From: Mogibacterium sp.
GTDB lineage: Bacteria > Bacillota > Clostridia > Peptostreptococcales > Anaerovoracaceae
Assembly (NCBI GenBank): GCA_017431685.1
Contig: JAFRKO010000027.1
Coordinates: forward strand, 1 to 64,000
Reading direction: 5' to 3'
Length of the DNA: 64,000 nt
In this document: one piece after another, positions 15,231-25,800 of the stretch
Position numbering within the stretch: position 1 is the first letter of the stretch
Layout: every line of letters begins with the position of its first letter
The notes under the pieces: model-generated
The model's database searches: none
Told to the model about the DNA's origin: nothing
What the model saw: the letters and a program-made list of their open reading frames with translations, nothing else
Program-made: the position numbers and the translations under genes

Positions 15231-16373
15231 ATGACTGAATTCTGGGACAGCACATCAGACAATCCGGAACAGAAGAAATTCCATCTTACATGGAAAAGGG
15301 CTCTGAAAATTGGCTTCCACCTATGGAGGCAGTTTGACGACCAGTATTATGCGGGATTTGCTGCGCAGATCGCGTATTTCTTCTTTATGGCATCGGTTCC
15401 GATGCTGATCGTACTTACCCAGGTTCTGGGTATATTCGATGTGTCGATGGACTTTATCAAAGACTGGCTCGAGATACATCTTTCGACAGAGATGGGCAGT
15501 TTCCTTCAGAGTCTGTTCACTGCATCATCCACTGCGTTGAGCAGTTTCTTCATGATAATTCTCGCCCTCTGGGCGAGCTCATCCCTCGCTTTTTCGCTGT
15601 CCAGGCTGACAACATACACCATCAGTTACGGCAGATACAGATTCAGCTTTTTTACAGAAAGACTCAAGTCTATTCCGATCGCTGCTCTTTCAATACTGGC
15701 TGTTGCCATAACCGTGGTAGGCTATGTGTACGGCGATCTTATTGCGAGAAGGGTCCTGCAGAACACATATATTGAGGGGCTTATTTCAGACCTCAGGACT
15801 CCTATTCTCGCGGGAATGTTTTTCATTGTCATCCTTGCAAATTACTATCTGCTTCCGCGTATACGTGTTCCGGTCAGCGCGGTTCTTCCCGGGGCTGTTG
15901 TTGCAACCATCGGTATATTGATAGTCACATGGCTGTACTCACTGTACATTTCCAAGGCTACCAATTACAACGTTCTTTACGGAGCGTTCTCAAACATCGT
16001 AGCCATGATGCTGTGGTTCTATCTCATAAGCTGGGTGCTCTGCATAGGCATGATGTTCAACAAGTCGTGGGACATCCACATGAGGCGGGGAAGGCTCACT
16101 CCGGCAAAGATAAAGGAGTACCTTATTAAACAGTATGGTGCCAACGGTGAGGAGAAGTGGAACAAGCTCATTATAGGCGATTACGATATGGTGGACAGAT
16201 CGCTTGACAGCCTTGCAGTAAGGATGTCCAGAAAGTTCGATCCGGGTTACGACGAGAAACGCGAAAAGGAAATCGCTGAACTCGTGGAGACCATGCAGGT
16301 CATGGAGATGATCGAAGATGAGATCGAGACACGCAAGGCGGAAATTGAAGCGGGCGATGATGATGAGGATTAA
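15231..16373 (+). CDS. YihY/BrkB-family membrane protein
   Basis: 380 residues from the ATG at 15231; a TTG at 15183 would overlap rdgB by 29 bases and neither start has a good ribosome site. About six membrane helices lie between residues 50 and 290, beginning with the family's AGFAAQIAYFFFMASVPM, and ending with a charged cytosolic tail of 90 residues rich in Glu. Members were once called ribonuclease BN, which is incorrect; their function is unresolved (transport or envelope role). Likely co-transcribed with rdgB. Confidence 0.85.
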   Translation: MTEFWDSTSDNPEQKKFHLTWKRALKIGFHLWRQFDDQYYAGFAAQIAYFFFMASVPMLIVLTQVLGIFDVSMDFIKDWLEIHLSTEMGSFLQSLFTASSTALSSFFMIILALWASSSLAFSLSRLTTYTISYGRYRFSFFTERLKSIPIAALSILAVAITVVGYVYGDLIARRVLQNTYIEGLISDLRTPILAGMFFIVILANYYLLPRIRVPVSAVLPGAVVATIGILIVTWLYSLYISKATNYNVLYGAFSNIVAMMLWFYLISWVLCIGMMFNKSWDIHMRRGRLTPAKIKEYLIKQYGANGEEKWNKLIIGDYDMVDRSLDSLAVRMSRKFDPGYDEKREKEIAELVETMQVMEMIEDEIETRKAEIEAGDDDED

Positions 16374-16412
16374 TCATTAAAACGAAATTTCATTTCCGGA
16401 GGATACTGAATA

Positions 16413-17318
16413 ATGCACGACAGAAAAAAACTGCTTTTTATTATGAATCCAAAGGCGGGGCTCATGCAGGCACCGAAATACATGGCGGATATAATAGAAC
16501 GATTCTCGGGAGCAGGCTATCTGACTCAGGTGCTGATGACCACAGCCGGAGGAGACTCGAGAAACTTTGCAGCTGAATACGGCGGAGAGGCTGATATAGT
16601 GGTGGTGTCGGGCGGCGATGGAACGTTGAACGGTGCCATAGACGGACTCATAAGCGGGGGACATAAGACGCCTATAGGATACATCCCTGCAGGCTCAACA
16701 AACGACTTCGCAAATTCTATAGGGCTTCCGAAGTCGATACCTGCCTGTGTTGACAGGATCATCAACGGCACAGCGCAGCCTGTTGACATAGGAAGCTTCA
16801 ACGGCCGTTATTTCAGCTATGTTGCAAGCTTTGGAGCATTTACTTCGACAACATACTCCGTGCCGCAGAATGTAAAGAATATTCTGGGACACTCGGCATA
16901 TGTGATGGCAGGCATAAAGGAGCTTGCGCATATAAAATCAATACATGCCCGAATCACGCTTGAGAAAGGTACAGTGGACGAGCAGGTACATGAAGGGGAC
17001 TATGTTCTCGGAGGAGTGTGCAACTCGAGATCCATAGGCGGTATCGTCAATCTTGACAAGCTTGATGTCGATATGAATGACGGACTTATGGAAGTGATCC
17101 TGATAAAGATGCCTAAGGATCTGATCGAACTCAGCGACATAACTTCCGGTATTCTGAGCGGAACATTCAAGTCGCATCAGATAGAAAAATATTCAGCGCA
17201 TAATGTGACATTCGAGCTGGATGAAAACATACACTGGACTCTTGACGGAGAGTACGAGAAGGGTAACGGGATATGTGAGATCAAAACGATTGAATCTGCG
17301 ATCTCGCTCATAAAATAA
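16413..17318 (+). CDS. Diacylglycerol kinase / YegS-type lipid kinase
   Basis: 301 residues. NPKAG at 12-16, the catalytic-loop motif SGGDGTLN at 66-73 and PAGSTNDFA at 92-100 define the DAG-kinase fold; the C-terminal beta sandwich ends with ENIHWTLDGEYEKG, the usual second metal/ATP region. It phosphorylates diacylglycerol or a related lipid, recycling lipid headgroups at the membrane. CCGGAGGA precedes the ATG. The gene sits between yihY and an MBL hydrolase in one co-directional run. The exact lipid substrate cannot be told (DgkB is most likely). Confidence 0.9.
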   Translation: MHDRKKLLFIMNPKAGLMQAPKYMADIIERFSGAGYLTQVLMTTAGGDSRNFAAEYGGEADIVVVSGGDGTLNGAIDGLISGGHKTPIGYIPAGSTNDFANSIGLPKSIPACVDRIINGTAQPVDIGSFNGRYFSYVASFGAFTSTTYSVPQNVKNILGHSAYVMAGIKELAHIKSIHARITLEKGTVDEQVHEGDYVLGGVCNSRSIGGIVNLDKLDVDMNDGLMEVILIKMPKDLIELSDITSGILSGTFKSHQIEKYSAHNVTFELDENIHWTLDGEYEKGNGICEIKTIESAISLIK

Positions 17319-17332
17319 AAAAGGGGACTGTT

Positions 17333-17995
17333 ATGATAATAAAATACGCCGGACATGCATGTTTTAAGATCCTTGATGAAGAGACCGGATATTCGATAGT
17401 TTTCGATCCGTATGAACCGGGTTCAGTAAAAGGGTTCAGGGATATTAAAGATGCGGCGAGCGAAGTGCTTTGCTCGCATGATCACTTTGATCACAATTAC
17501 AAAGATGCTATATTGATTGAGCCTAAGGAAGAAAGCCCGTTTGAGGTGAAGTGGATAGATACATTCCATGACCCTAAAAAAGGTGCTCTCAGAGGAACCA
17601 ACAGGATTTACGTGGTAACTCACAAGGGTACCGGAGAGAAACTTGTGCACTATGGTGATATCGGCGAGGTGCTCGATGATCTTCTGACTGAGGAGAATTA
17701 TGAGCTTCTCAGGAATGCAGACATCGCTCTTGTTCCGATAGGAGGTGTTTACACATACGATCGTCAGGAGGCGCTTGACCTCATCGAGAGAACGACACCT
17801 AAGCTGGTGCTTCCTATGCACTACAGGTCAGAATCCGCAAAATTCGGATTGCCTAATATTGACAGTATTGAGAATTTCCTTGTGGATGCTGCCGGCAGAG
17901 GCCATGGCATAAGCCTGGGGCAGGTGTGGTTCATCAACACGGCCGAGTATGACCTCGATGCAGACATACTGGTGCTGCGTCCACAGAATATATAG
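17333..17995 (+). CDS. Metallo-beta-lactamase-fold hydrolase (UlaG-like)
   Basis: 220 residues of a single MBL domain. The metal motif is HDHFDH at 49-54, then a His in DTFHD, an Asp in VHYGDIG and a His in PMHYR supply the other ligands. The short, compact form resembles UlaG-type or UPF0173 hydrolases that act on phosphodiesters or lactones; the substrate is unknown. AAAGGGGACTGTT precedes the ATG, 14 bases after the lipid kinase stop, so the two are co-transcribed. Confidence 0.87.
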   Translation: MIIKYAGHACFKILDEETGYSIVFDPYEPGSVKGFRDIKDAASEVLCSHDHFDHNYKDAILIEPKEESPFEVKWIDTFHDPKKGALRGTNRIYVVTHKGTGEKLVHYGDIGEVLDDLLTEENYELLRNADIALVPIGGVYTYDRQEALDLIERTTPKLVLPMHYRSESAKFGLPNIDSIENFLVDAAGRGHGISLGQVWFINTAEYDLDADILVLRPQNI

Positions 17996-18037
17996 ATTAA
18001 AGGCTTTACCTCAGTAAGCATTAAAGGAGGATATCAG

Positions 18038-18283
18038 ATGTTTAAGTTATTAGTTATACTCGCAGTGATCTACATTGTGCTGAAAGTTTTGAACACAAGA
18101 GCCAAATTTGCTGAAGCTGACGCAAGACGCGAGGCTGAGGAGCAGCGCCTCAGAGAAGAGGCTGAGGCTGAAGCTGAAGACGAAATGATACGCGAAGAGG
18201 CAGTTGACGTAGACCCAGAAGTGATCGAAAACGAGCCTGAAGAGGCGGTTGATGCAGACGCAGAAGCAGAGATCGCAGAATAA
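18038..18283 (+). CDS. Small acidic membrane-anchored protein
   Basis: 81 residues. One membrane helix (about 3-17) starts the protein; the rest is an almost unbroken charged stretch dominated by Glu, Ala, Asp and a few Arg, probably a helix or disordered. AAAGGAGGA seven bases before the ATG is a very strong ribosome site. No homologue is recognised. It lies between the MBL hydrolase and yicC. Composition argues for a cytosol-facing anchored tail; a scaffold or spacer role is only a guess. Confidence 0.7.
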   Translation: MFKLLVILAVIYIVLKVLNTRAKFAEADARREAEEQRLREEAEAEAEDEMIREEAVDVDPEVIENEPEEAVDADAEAEIAE

Positions 18284-18304
18284 TATACGGAGTTAAAAAA
18301 GATA

Positions 18305-19198
18305 ATGATAAGAAGCATGACGGGATTCGGCAGAGGAGATTACTCTGACGAGATCAGCAAGGTAACAGTAGAGATAAGATCTGTAAATCACAGATATCTG
18401 GATATTTATGTCAAAATGCCAAGGCGGTATTCATTCGCCGAGGACATAATAAAGTCGGCTATAAAGGAGAGACTTCACCGCGGCAAGGTGGAAGTGAGCG
18501 TGAGTGTAGACAATATAGGCAAGAGCGACAGCGACGTAAGGCTCGACAAAGATCTGGCAGCACGTTATTACAATATACTTTCTGAGCTCAAAGACAGCTT
18601 TGATTTTGGAGAAGACTCACACGTTTCACTCAGCCTTCTTTCGAAAATGCCTGATGTTATAGTGACAACTCCGGCTGCAGAAGATGAGGAAGCCATGGCT
18701 GGAAGACTTCTTGGAGCAACAGAGAAAGCACTGGACGATTTCTGCAGCATGAGGGAGGCGGAAGGAGAGAAACTCGCGGCAGATCTTTCTGCAAGAGCAG
18801 ACACCATACAGGAGATAAGAGACCGTATTGAAGAAAGGGCTCCTGAGATCGAAAAGGAATATGCGGCTAAGTTCAAGGCGAGAGTAGAAGAAATACTTGG
18901 CGGTGTTTATGAGGTGCCAGCTGAGAGGATCGCCCTCGAAGCGGCAATATTCGCTGACAAAGCCAATATAACTGAAGAACTTGTAAGACTCAACAGTCAT
19001 ATAAGCCAGCTCAGGAAGTTCCTGAAGTCTGATGGCAGAGAAGCCATCGGCAAAAAGATAGATTTCCTTATCCAGGAGATGAACCGCGAGGCCAATACCA
19101 TAGGTTCCAAATCCAATGACAGAGAAATCACCTCAAAAATGCTCGACCTCAAGGCTGAGATCGAGAAGGTAAGAGAGCAGGTACAGAACATAGAGTGA
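18305..19198 (+). CDS. yicC: YicC/YloC-family endoribonuclease
   Basis: 297 residues. It starts with the family hallmark MIRSMTGFGR and contains VEIRSVNHRYLDI, and the C-terminal block GKKIDFLIQEMNREANTIGSK with DLKAEIEKVREQVQNIE. Members have been shown to act as metal-dependent endoribonucleases; older annotation called them stress-induced proteins. In Firmicutes yicC usually precedes gmk and rpoZ; here a symporter gene sits between yicC and gmk. The stop overlaps the GTG start of that gene. Confidence 0.93.
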   Translation: MIRSMTGFGRGDYSDEISKVTVEIRSVNHRYLDIYVKMPRRYSFAEDIIKSAIKERLHRGKVEVSVSVDNIGKSDSDVRLDKDLAARYYNILSELKDSFDFGEDSHVSLSLLSKMPDVIVTTPAAEDEEAMAGRLLGATEKALDDFCSMREAEGEKLAADLSARADTIQEIRDRIEERAPEIEKEYAAKFKARVEEILGGVYEVPAERIALEAAIFADKANITEELVRLNSHISQLRKFLKSDGREAIGKKIDFLIQEMNREANTIGSKSNDREITSKMLDLKAEIEKVREQVQNIE

Positions 19199-20406
19199 AT
19201 ACTGTATTCAAAAAAGAGAATCTGTTCATTAGGATAGCTATAGGCTTCGGGGCCGGGATCCTTTTGGGAACCTTGGCTCCGCAGTTTTCAATTGACGCCA
19301 AAGTCATCGGAGATGTGTATCTTAACATCATCAAGATGATGGTCATACCTGTCCTGATCTGTGCTGTAATGACTGGTATCATAAACTCCGCGAACCTGGG
19401 ATCGCTCAAGAGAGTAGCGGTTAAGACTGTGTTGCTGTACATAGTGATGTTCCTGGCTTCGTTCGCTGTTGCGTTCGGGGTGGCGATGATAATAAGGCCG
19501 GGCGTGGGTGTTGTTTTCGAGAACCAGCCTGTATACGATGGCGAAGTCGGAGGTCCGATAATCATTTCCGAAGTTCTGCTGGGCATTTTCCCGGATAACA
19601 TATTCGAAGCCCTGTCAGCAAACAACATACTTCCGACCATGCTGTTTGCGATACTGCTTTCTGCGGCTATAGTTTCAATAGGAGAGAAAGGGCGTCCGGC
19701 TGCGGATTTCATCAACAGCCTGTCTGAAGCGGTATTCCGCCTGCTTTCGATGATAATGGAAACATCGCCTGTAGGCGTAATGTCGCTTATGGCTTTTTCG
19801 ATTGCACAATATGGCACCGGATTGTTCATGGCGATAGGCAAATACATAATGTGCTGCTGGCTGGCATGTATTGCGGTGTACATAATAGTATTCTTCATAC
19901 CGGTGCTGCTCTACACAAAGATAGATGCAAAGAAATTCCTTCTGGCCTGTGGCGAGATCTCACTGATGACTCTCTCTACAACAAGTTCTGCGGCAACACT
20001 TCCGACCACCATCAGGGTGAGCACTGAGGACCTTGGTGTTCCGGCTGCCATAAGTGATTTTACGCTGCCGCTAGGATGCACCATAAACATGTGCGGAGGA
20101 GCATGCTCGTTTTGCTGCCTTGCGCTTTTTGTCTCGGATTTCTATGAGCTTGACATACCGCTTGCACAGTTCGCTGCGATGGCCATAGTTGCAACACTCA
20201 TCAACATGGCAGCTCCGGGTATACCGGGCGGAGGAATTGTGCTGATGACATCGTTCCTGACCATTTTCAATCTTCCGGTCGATCTGATAGGACCGATTGC
20301 TGCATTCTACAGACTTCTTGATATGGCTTTTACAACGATCAACGTTGAGGGCGATGTTGCAGCCAATCTGATAATTGCTAAATCAGAGGAGAGTATGCTA
20401 AAATAG
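19195..20406 (+). CDS. Dicarboxylate/amino acid:cation symporter (DAACS)
   Basis: 403 residues with eight or more membrane helices and two re-entrant loops. The conserved serine-rich TLSTTSSAATLPTT and the following NMCGG and AAPGIPGGG segments are the substrate and Na+ sites of the GltP/DctA/SstT family. Expected substrates are glutamate, aspartate, serine/threonine or C4 dicarboxylates. The start is GTG at 19195, overlapping the yicC stop by four bases, so translation is coupled; no independent ribosome site is clear. Its place inside the yicC-gmk-rpoZ run is unusual. Confidence 0.92.
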   Translation: MNTVFKKENLFIRIAIGFGAGILLGTLAPQFSIDAKVIGDVYLNIIKMMVIPVLICAVMTGIINSANLGSLKRVAVKTVLLYIVMFLASFAVAFGVAMIIRPGVGVVFENQPVYDGEVGGPIIISEVLLGIFPDNIFEALSANNILPTMLFAILLSAAIVSIGEKGRPAADFINSLSEAVFRLLSMIMETSPVGVMSLMAFSIAQYGTGLFMAIGKYIMCCWLACIAVYIIVFFIPVLLYTKIDAKKFLLACGEISLMTLSTTSSAATLPTTIRVSTEDLGVPAAISDFTLPLGCTINMCGGACSFCCLALFVSDFYELDIPLAQFAAMAIVATLINMAAPGIPGGGIVLMTSFLTIFNLPVDLIGPIAAFYRLLDMAFTTINVEGDVAANLIIAKSEESMLK

Positions 20407-20427
20407 TAAGTTAGCTGGGAGGTGTAT

Positions 20428-21051
20428 ATGAGCCGTAAGAGAGGCAGATTATATGTCATATCTGGTCCGTCCGGGACGGGCAAGGGAACTGTGTGTGGAG
20501 AGCTCCTTAAGGAGATCGGAAACGAGTTTTCGGTATCGATGACCACGCGCGGACCCCGTGAAGGCGAGGTCGACGGCAAGGATTATTACTTTGTCACAAA
20601 AGAGGTTTTCCTCGAGAATATCGAGGCAGGCAATTTCCTCGAATATGCGCATGTATTTGACAATCTTTACGGAACACCTAAAGATATGGTTATTAACCGT
20701 CTGGAAAGAGGCCGTAACGTGATACTCGATATCGATGTACAGGGCGGTCTTCAGGTGAAACGTGCCATGCCTGAAGCGGTACTCATATTCATACTTCCTC
20801 CAAGTCTGGCAGAACTCAGAAAACGTCTCGAGGGCAGAGGAACCGAGACAATGGAGAAGATCGAAAAGAGGCTCGGCCAGGCGCTGAACGAGATCAGACT
20901 CATAGGAGAATATGATTACTACATAGTAAACGATAACAAGGATGAGGCTGTCACTCTGGCAAAAAGCATTATGGCTGCAGAATCCGCCAGAGTGCCGGAT
21001 GCAGTAAAACCTATTATCAGGGAATATGAAAACGAGTCAAAACAGAAGTAA
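20428..21051 (+). CDS. gmk: Guanylate kinase
   Basis: 207 residues, standard size. The P-loop SGPSGTGKGTV is at 12-22, followed by the GMP-binding STMTTRxxRxGE-type segment (SMTTRGPREGEVDGKDYYFV) and the lid. It converts GMP plus ATP to GDP. The ATG at 20428 has GGGAGG five bases upstream; a GTG two codons earlier is within the ribosome site and was rejected. rpoZ follows after 24 bases, the usual neighbour. Confidence 0.97.
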   Translation: MSRKRGRLYVISGPSGTGKGTVCGELLKEIGNEFSVSMTTRGPREGEVDGKDYYFVTKEVFLENIEAGNFLEYAHVFDNLYGTPKDMVINRLERGRNVILDIDVQGGLQVKRAMPEAVLIFILPPSLAELRKRLEGRGTETMEKIEKRLGQALNEIRLIGEYDYYIVNDNKDEAVTLAKSIMAAESARVPDAVKPIIREYENESKQK

Positions 21052-21075
21052 TCTAAGAAAGGGGAAAAAACCGAA

Positions 21076-21279
21076 ATGCTTCTTTATCCATCAATAAACA
21101 AACTCAGAGACAAGACGGACAGCAGGTATTCGCTCGTAATACTTACTTCCAAAAGAGCAAGGGATATCATTGACGGCAAGCCGGCTCTTACAGAAGAAGA
21201 GAGTGAAAGACCTGTAAGTCAGGCAGCAAAGGAGATCGCTGCGGACATGATCACTTACACAAGAAGAGAAGAGGAGTAA
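21076..21279 (+). CDS. rpoZ: RNA polymerase omega subunit
   Basis: 67 residues. The pattern MLLYPSINKL, YSLVILTSKRARDI and a KPALTEEE then VSQAAKEIA segment is typical of Firmicute omega, which stabilises beta-prime in the polymerase. AAAGGGG precedes the ATG. Located directly after gmk as in most Firmicutes; gpmI follows after three bases. Confidence 0.93.
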   Translation: MLLYPSINKLRDKTDSRYSLVILTSKRARDIIDGKPALTEEESERPVSQAAKEIAADMITYTRREEE

Positions 21280-21282
21280 GCC

Positions 21283-22797
21283 ATGAAACACAGACCAACC
21301 ATGCTGATGATCCTTGACGGATTTGGCTACAGAGAAGATTTTTACGGAAACGCTATACTAAGAGCAAAGACACCGGTACTCGACGAACTTTTTGATAATT
21401 ATCCGTTCATCACGATCTATGCAAGCGGTGAGCCTGTAGGACTTCCTGCGGGGCAGATGGGAAATTCCGAGGTAGGACATCTCAACATCGGTGCAGGAAG
21501 TGTTATCTATCAGAACCTCCTCAAGATTTCAAGATCTATAGATTCAGGAGAGTTCTTTGAGAATGAAGCCCTGATGGCTGCCATGAAGAACGCGGCTGAA
21601 GGACACACACTTCATATTATGGGACTCGTTTCTGATGGCGGAGTACACAGCCATATGAAACACCTCATGGCCACGATAAACATGGCTAAGAAAAACGGCG
21701 TCAAGGATGTAGCAGTTCACTGCTTCCTCGACGGAAGAGATGTTCCGCCAAAGAGCGCTATGACATGGCTCGGACCTCTCGAAGAATACCTGAAAGAAAA
21801 CGAGGCCGGATGCATTGGCGTTATTTCGGGAAGATTCTATGCAATGGACAGAGACAAGAGATGGGAGCGTCTGGTAAGAGCTTATGATGCACTTACTCTC
21901 AGCGAAGGTCTCACTGCATCAAGCGCACAGGAGTGTATGGACAACTCCTACGCAAAGGATGAAGTAGATGAGTTCGTTCAGCCTACAGTTATCAATCCGG
22001 TTCCTATCAAGGACGGCGATTCAGTGATCTTCATCAACTTCAGACCTGACAGAGCAAGAGAAATTACCCGTGCTCTGGTAGATTCTGACTTTGACGGATT
22101 TGAAAGAAAATCTGCTCCTAAGGATCTTACTTACGTCTGCATGGCTGAGTACGATGCAACAATGCCAAATGTTCTGGTAGCATTCCCGCCACAGGATGTA
22201 GATCCGACTTTAGGTAAGACGATCGCAGACCTCGGACTGAAGCAGCTCCGTATTGCAGAGACTGAGAAGTATGCTCATGTAACATTCTTCTTCAACGGCG
22301 GTGTTGAGGAGCCGAACGTCAATGAAGACAGGATACTGATCCCTTCGCCGAAGGTTGCTACTTACGATCTGCAGCCTGAGATGAGCGCTCCTGAAGTTGC
22401 GGCAGCAGTTATCGACAGGATAAATAAGGATATTTACGATCTCATCATCCTCAACTTCGCAAATCCTGACATGGTAGGACACACAGGAGATTTCGATGCT
22501 ACAGTCAAGGCTATAGAGACACTCGACGGCCTGATCGGACAGATACGTGATGCTGTATTCGAGAAGGACGGACAGATTCTCCTCACTGCAGACCACGGTA
22601 ACGCAGACACCATGCTCGACGAGAAGGGCGAGCCGGTAACAAAGCACTCGACATCCAAAGTTCCGCTCTGCCACATCTGCAAAGAGCCTGTACCGTTCAA
22701 GAAAGCTTCGGGCAAGCTTGCCGACATCGCACCTACAATCCTGACTCTGATGGGACTGGAGGTTCCTGCCGGTATGGAGGGTGATATCCTGGTTTAA
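21283..22797 (+). CDS. gpmI: 2,3-bisphosphoglycerate-independent phosphoglycerate mutase
   Basis: 504 residues. The metal-binding LDGFG is at 11-15 and the phospho-accepting serine is Ser62 in GQMGNSEVGH, with later DGRD, RPDRAREI and the TADHGNAD metal site. It interconverts 3- and 2-phosphoglycerate in glycolysis and needs Mn2+. The ribosome site is AGAGGAG. It is unusual to find gpmI directly behind rpoZ rather than with gap/pgk/tpi/eno. A good terminator follows. Confidence 0.97.
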   Translation: MKHRPTMLMILDGFGYREDFYGNAILRAKTPVLDELFDNYPFITIYASGEPVGLPAGQMGNSEVGHLNIGAGSVIYQNLLKISRSIDSGEFFENEALMAAMKNAAEGHTLHIMGLVSDGGVHSHMKHLMATINMAKKNGVKDVAVHCFLDGRDVPPKSAMTWLGPLEEYLKENEAGCIGVISGRFYAMDRDKRWERLVRAYDALTLSEGLTASSAQECMDNSYAKDEVDEFVQPTVINPVPIKDGDSVIFINFRPDRAREITRALVDSDFDGFERKSAPKDLTYVCMAEYDATMPNVLVAFPPQDVDPTLGKTIADLGLKQLRIAETEKYAHVTFFFNGGVEEPNVNEDRILIPSPKVATYDLQPEMSAPEVAAAVIDRINKDIYDLIILNFANPDMVGHTGDFDATVKAIETLDGLIGQIRDAVFEKDGQILLTADHGNADTMLDEKGEPVTKHSTSKVPLCHICKEPVPFKKASGKLADIAPTILTLMGLEVPAGMEGDILV

Positions 22798-22832
22798 AGA
22801 CCGGTTTTTCACTCTTATATAATGATATATTT

Positions 22833-22863
22833 GGCACAGGGAATAAAACCCTGTGCCTCTTTT
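22833..22863 (+). terminator. Terminator after gpmI
   Basis: Perfect 9-bp stem (22833-22841 with 22849-22857), 7-base A-rich loop, followed by TCTTTTATT. Confidence 0.85.
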
Positions 22864-22864
22864 A

Positions 22865-22893
22865 TTGATATGACTGCCGTCCGCAGCTAAAAT
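22865..22893 (+). promoter_or_regulatory. Promoter of addA ending at its start codon
   Basis: TTGATA (22865-22870), 17 bases, TAAAAT (22888-22893). The expected RNA start, seven bases on, is the A of the addA ATG (22900). An overlapping TATAAT at 22893-22898 would start even later. Confidence 0.6.
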
Positions 22894-22899
22894 ATAATC

Positions 22900-25800
22900 A
22901 TGGCAAACGGTTTTACTGAAGATCAGAAAAAAGCAATAGAAACACTCGACAAGTCAGTCCTCGTATCCGCAGCGGCAGGCTCGGGCAAGACTTCGGTGCT
23001 TATTGAGCGCATAATCAGGATCATCCTGGAAGGCAAGGCCAATGTGGATGAGATGCTTGTCGTGACTTTTACCAATGCTGCTGCTTCTGAGATGAAGCTC
23101 AGACTCGCATCTGCCATAAGAAAGAGAATGGCTGATCATCCTGAAGATATACCGCGGATGAAGGACCAGCTGGCAAGGCTCTATAGAGCATATATCTCCA
23201 CCATCGACAGCTTTGCGCTCAGAGTCATAAAAGAATTCTTTCATATGACAGATATGGAGCCGTCCTTTGGTGTTGCAGACGAAGTGCAGTGCGAGCTTCT
23301 CAGACGTGAAGCTATCAACGAGCTTTTTGAAGATGGATTTGAAAACGATGCCCTGATAGAAGGCGGCAGTTTCAGAGCTTTCCTGAGGCTCTATAGTGAA
23401 GAGCGCAGTGATGACAAATTCATGGACGACATGCTGGAAGCGTACTCCGGGCTCAGAACCATGCCTGACTACTTCGAATGGGCATTCGCTAAGGCAGAGC
23501 AGCTGAATGTTTCCCCTGAAACATTCGAGGGATCGGAATTTCAGAAAATGATGTCAGCCGATGCTGAAGTTGTGTTCAGAAAAGTTAAAGGAGCTTTTGC
23601 AGAACTGAAGGAAATTTTTGCTCTGGCGGGTATTCCTGACATGTACGAATCCAAACTGGCAGAGCAGGCTGCTGCAGCAGATGAAATTTATAATGATCTT
23701 AAATCCGGGAGACCATGCATGGAAGTGATTGCTGCCATCGAGGGCTTCCCGTCAGCCAGGCTGGTACCGAAAAAAGTTCATAAAGAAGCTTACGAAACGA
23801 TAAAAGCGGATGTTAAGAGTCTCAATGAAGCACTGAAGAAAGAGATTGGTGATTTCAAAAAGAGATACATAATACCTGATTTTGAGACACGTCTCAGGGA
23901 GATGAGCTCCACCTGTGAGTATACCGTCTACTATCTCCGCATGCTTGAGGAGTTCGAGAGAAGATATGACGCCAGGAAACGTGAAAAAAGGGTAATAGAT
24001 TTTGCGGACATGGAACACATAGCGGTCCGCATTCTCAAGAATGACGAGGCGGCAGACACGCTCCGTAAAAGATTCAGATTTATATTCGTCGATGAATATC
24101 AGGATACGAACAATATACAGGAGAACCTTATAAGCCGCGTTGCACGCCCTGACAACGTGTTCAGAGTAGGTGACGTTAAGCAGAGCATATACAAATTCAG
24201 GCAGGCTGAGCCGGAGATATTTGAAAGACTGTATGCGAGGTATGCTGAGGGCAAAGAACCTGATGGCATTGCTATAGATCTGGGGCGTAATTTCAGAACG
24301 AATGATGCTACCATCAGATATGTCAACCATGTTTTCAGCAGAATAATGGAAGGCTATGATGAGCGATCAATGCTGTATACCGGCATTAAAGACTGTCCGC
24401 CGGAGTATGACTTTATACCGGAAGTCCATGTTCTCATTGGTGACCCCGGAGCGGAAGAGTATGATACTGATGCTGTTGAAGAGGGCGGGGCAGATGAGGA
24501 GATCGAGGAGCTCAGCAAGGAGGAAGCAGAAGCGGAATATATTGCAGGGCTCGTGCAGTCGATAATAGGCAATGACTTCTACGATACCAAGGCCGGTATT
24601 GTAAGAAAAGCAGGCGCAAGAGATATAGCGATACTTTTCAGAGCGGTCAAACGAAGAGGCGAGATAATGAGCCGGGCTTTAAGCGCGCGCGCGATTGATT
24701 CCCATGTTGAAGAGACTGAGGACTTCTTTGATACTATTGAGATAGAAGTGGCGCTTGCTCTTCTCACTTGTATAGATAATATGAAAAGAGACGTGCAGTT
24801 TATCTCTGTGCTGCACTCGGAGGTATTTGGCTTCAGCCCTGATGAACTCGCCCGTATAAGAATAGAATACAAGAAAGCGGTGAAGGAACGCTCCGCATAC
24901 TGGGAGGCTTTTGAATGGTTTACTGAAGAAGGGCCTGAAAGCGGTCTGAAGAAAAAGGCGGTGGATGCTAAGAATGCTCTTATAGAGTGGCGCAGGCTGT
25001 CACGCATACTTCCGCTGGAAGACTTCGTGTGGAAGGTGCTTGTAGACTCCGGGTACTACAGAATGGCAGGAGCAATGCCCGGAGGAGCTTCAAGGCAGGC
25101 CAATCTCAGAACCCTTGCAGACAGGGCTGCCAGATTCAGTAAGGATACAATTGCTACACTCAGTTCCTTCATCACTTTTCTTGAACTGCTGAAGAGCAAA
25201 AAAATCAAAAATGGACAGGCTTCAATGGTGGGCCGGGACGATGATGTAGTACGTATTTCCACGATACACAAGAGCAAAGGTCTGGAATTCCCGTTCGTCA
25301 TTGTGGGCGGTCTTGGTCACAGATTCAGATATGATACCAACAGCAAGGGGTTCAGCTTTGATCCGGAAGGCGGAGTAGGTCTTCCATACGTTGACCCGGC
25401 GCGCAGATACTGGTGTTCAACGGTGCTGCAGCGTGCCATCAACTCAAAATCACGACATGATTCTTATAAAGAAGAGATGCGGCTCCTGTATGTAGCAATG
25501 ACAAGGGCGCGCAATAAACTTTATATGGTAGGAACATGCAAAGACGAAGAAGAACTGGACAGGTACCAGCTTCGTCCCGCTAACTATCTGAAAGCCATGC
25601 AGGGTGTTCTCAGGAGCGGATACAACAAACTGTACGTGAAGCCGCTGATGCTGACAAAGAGTGCGGATGTTAACGGCACAGAGAGCAGGTTAAGCGCATA
25701 CTTCAGCAGACCTCTTAATGAAGAGGAGCAGGCAATCTATGAAGAGATCGACAGGCGGTTCAGCTATAAATATCCCGATGAATATCTTCTCACAGAGAAA

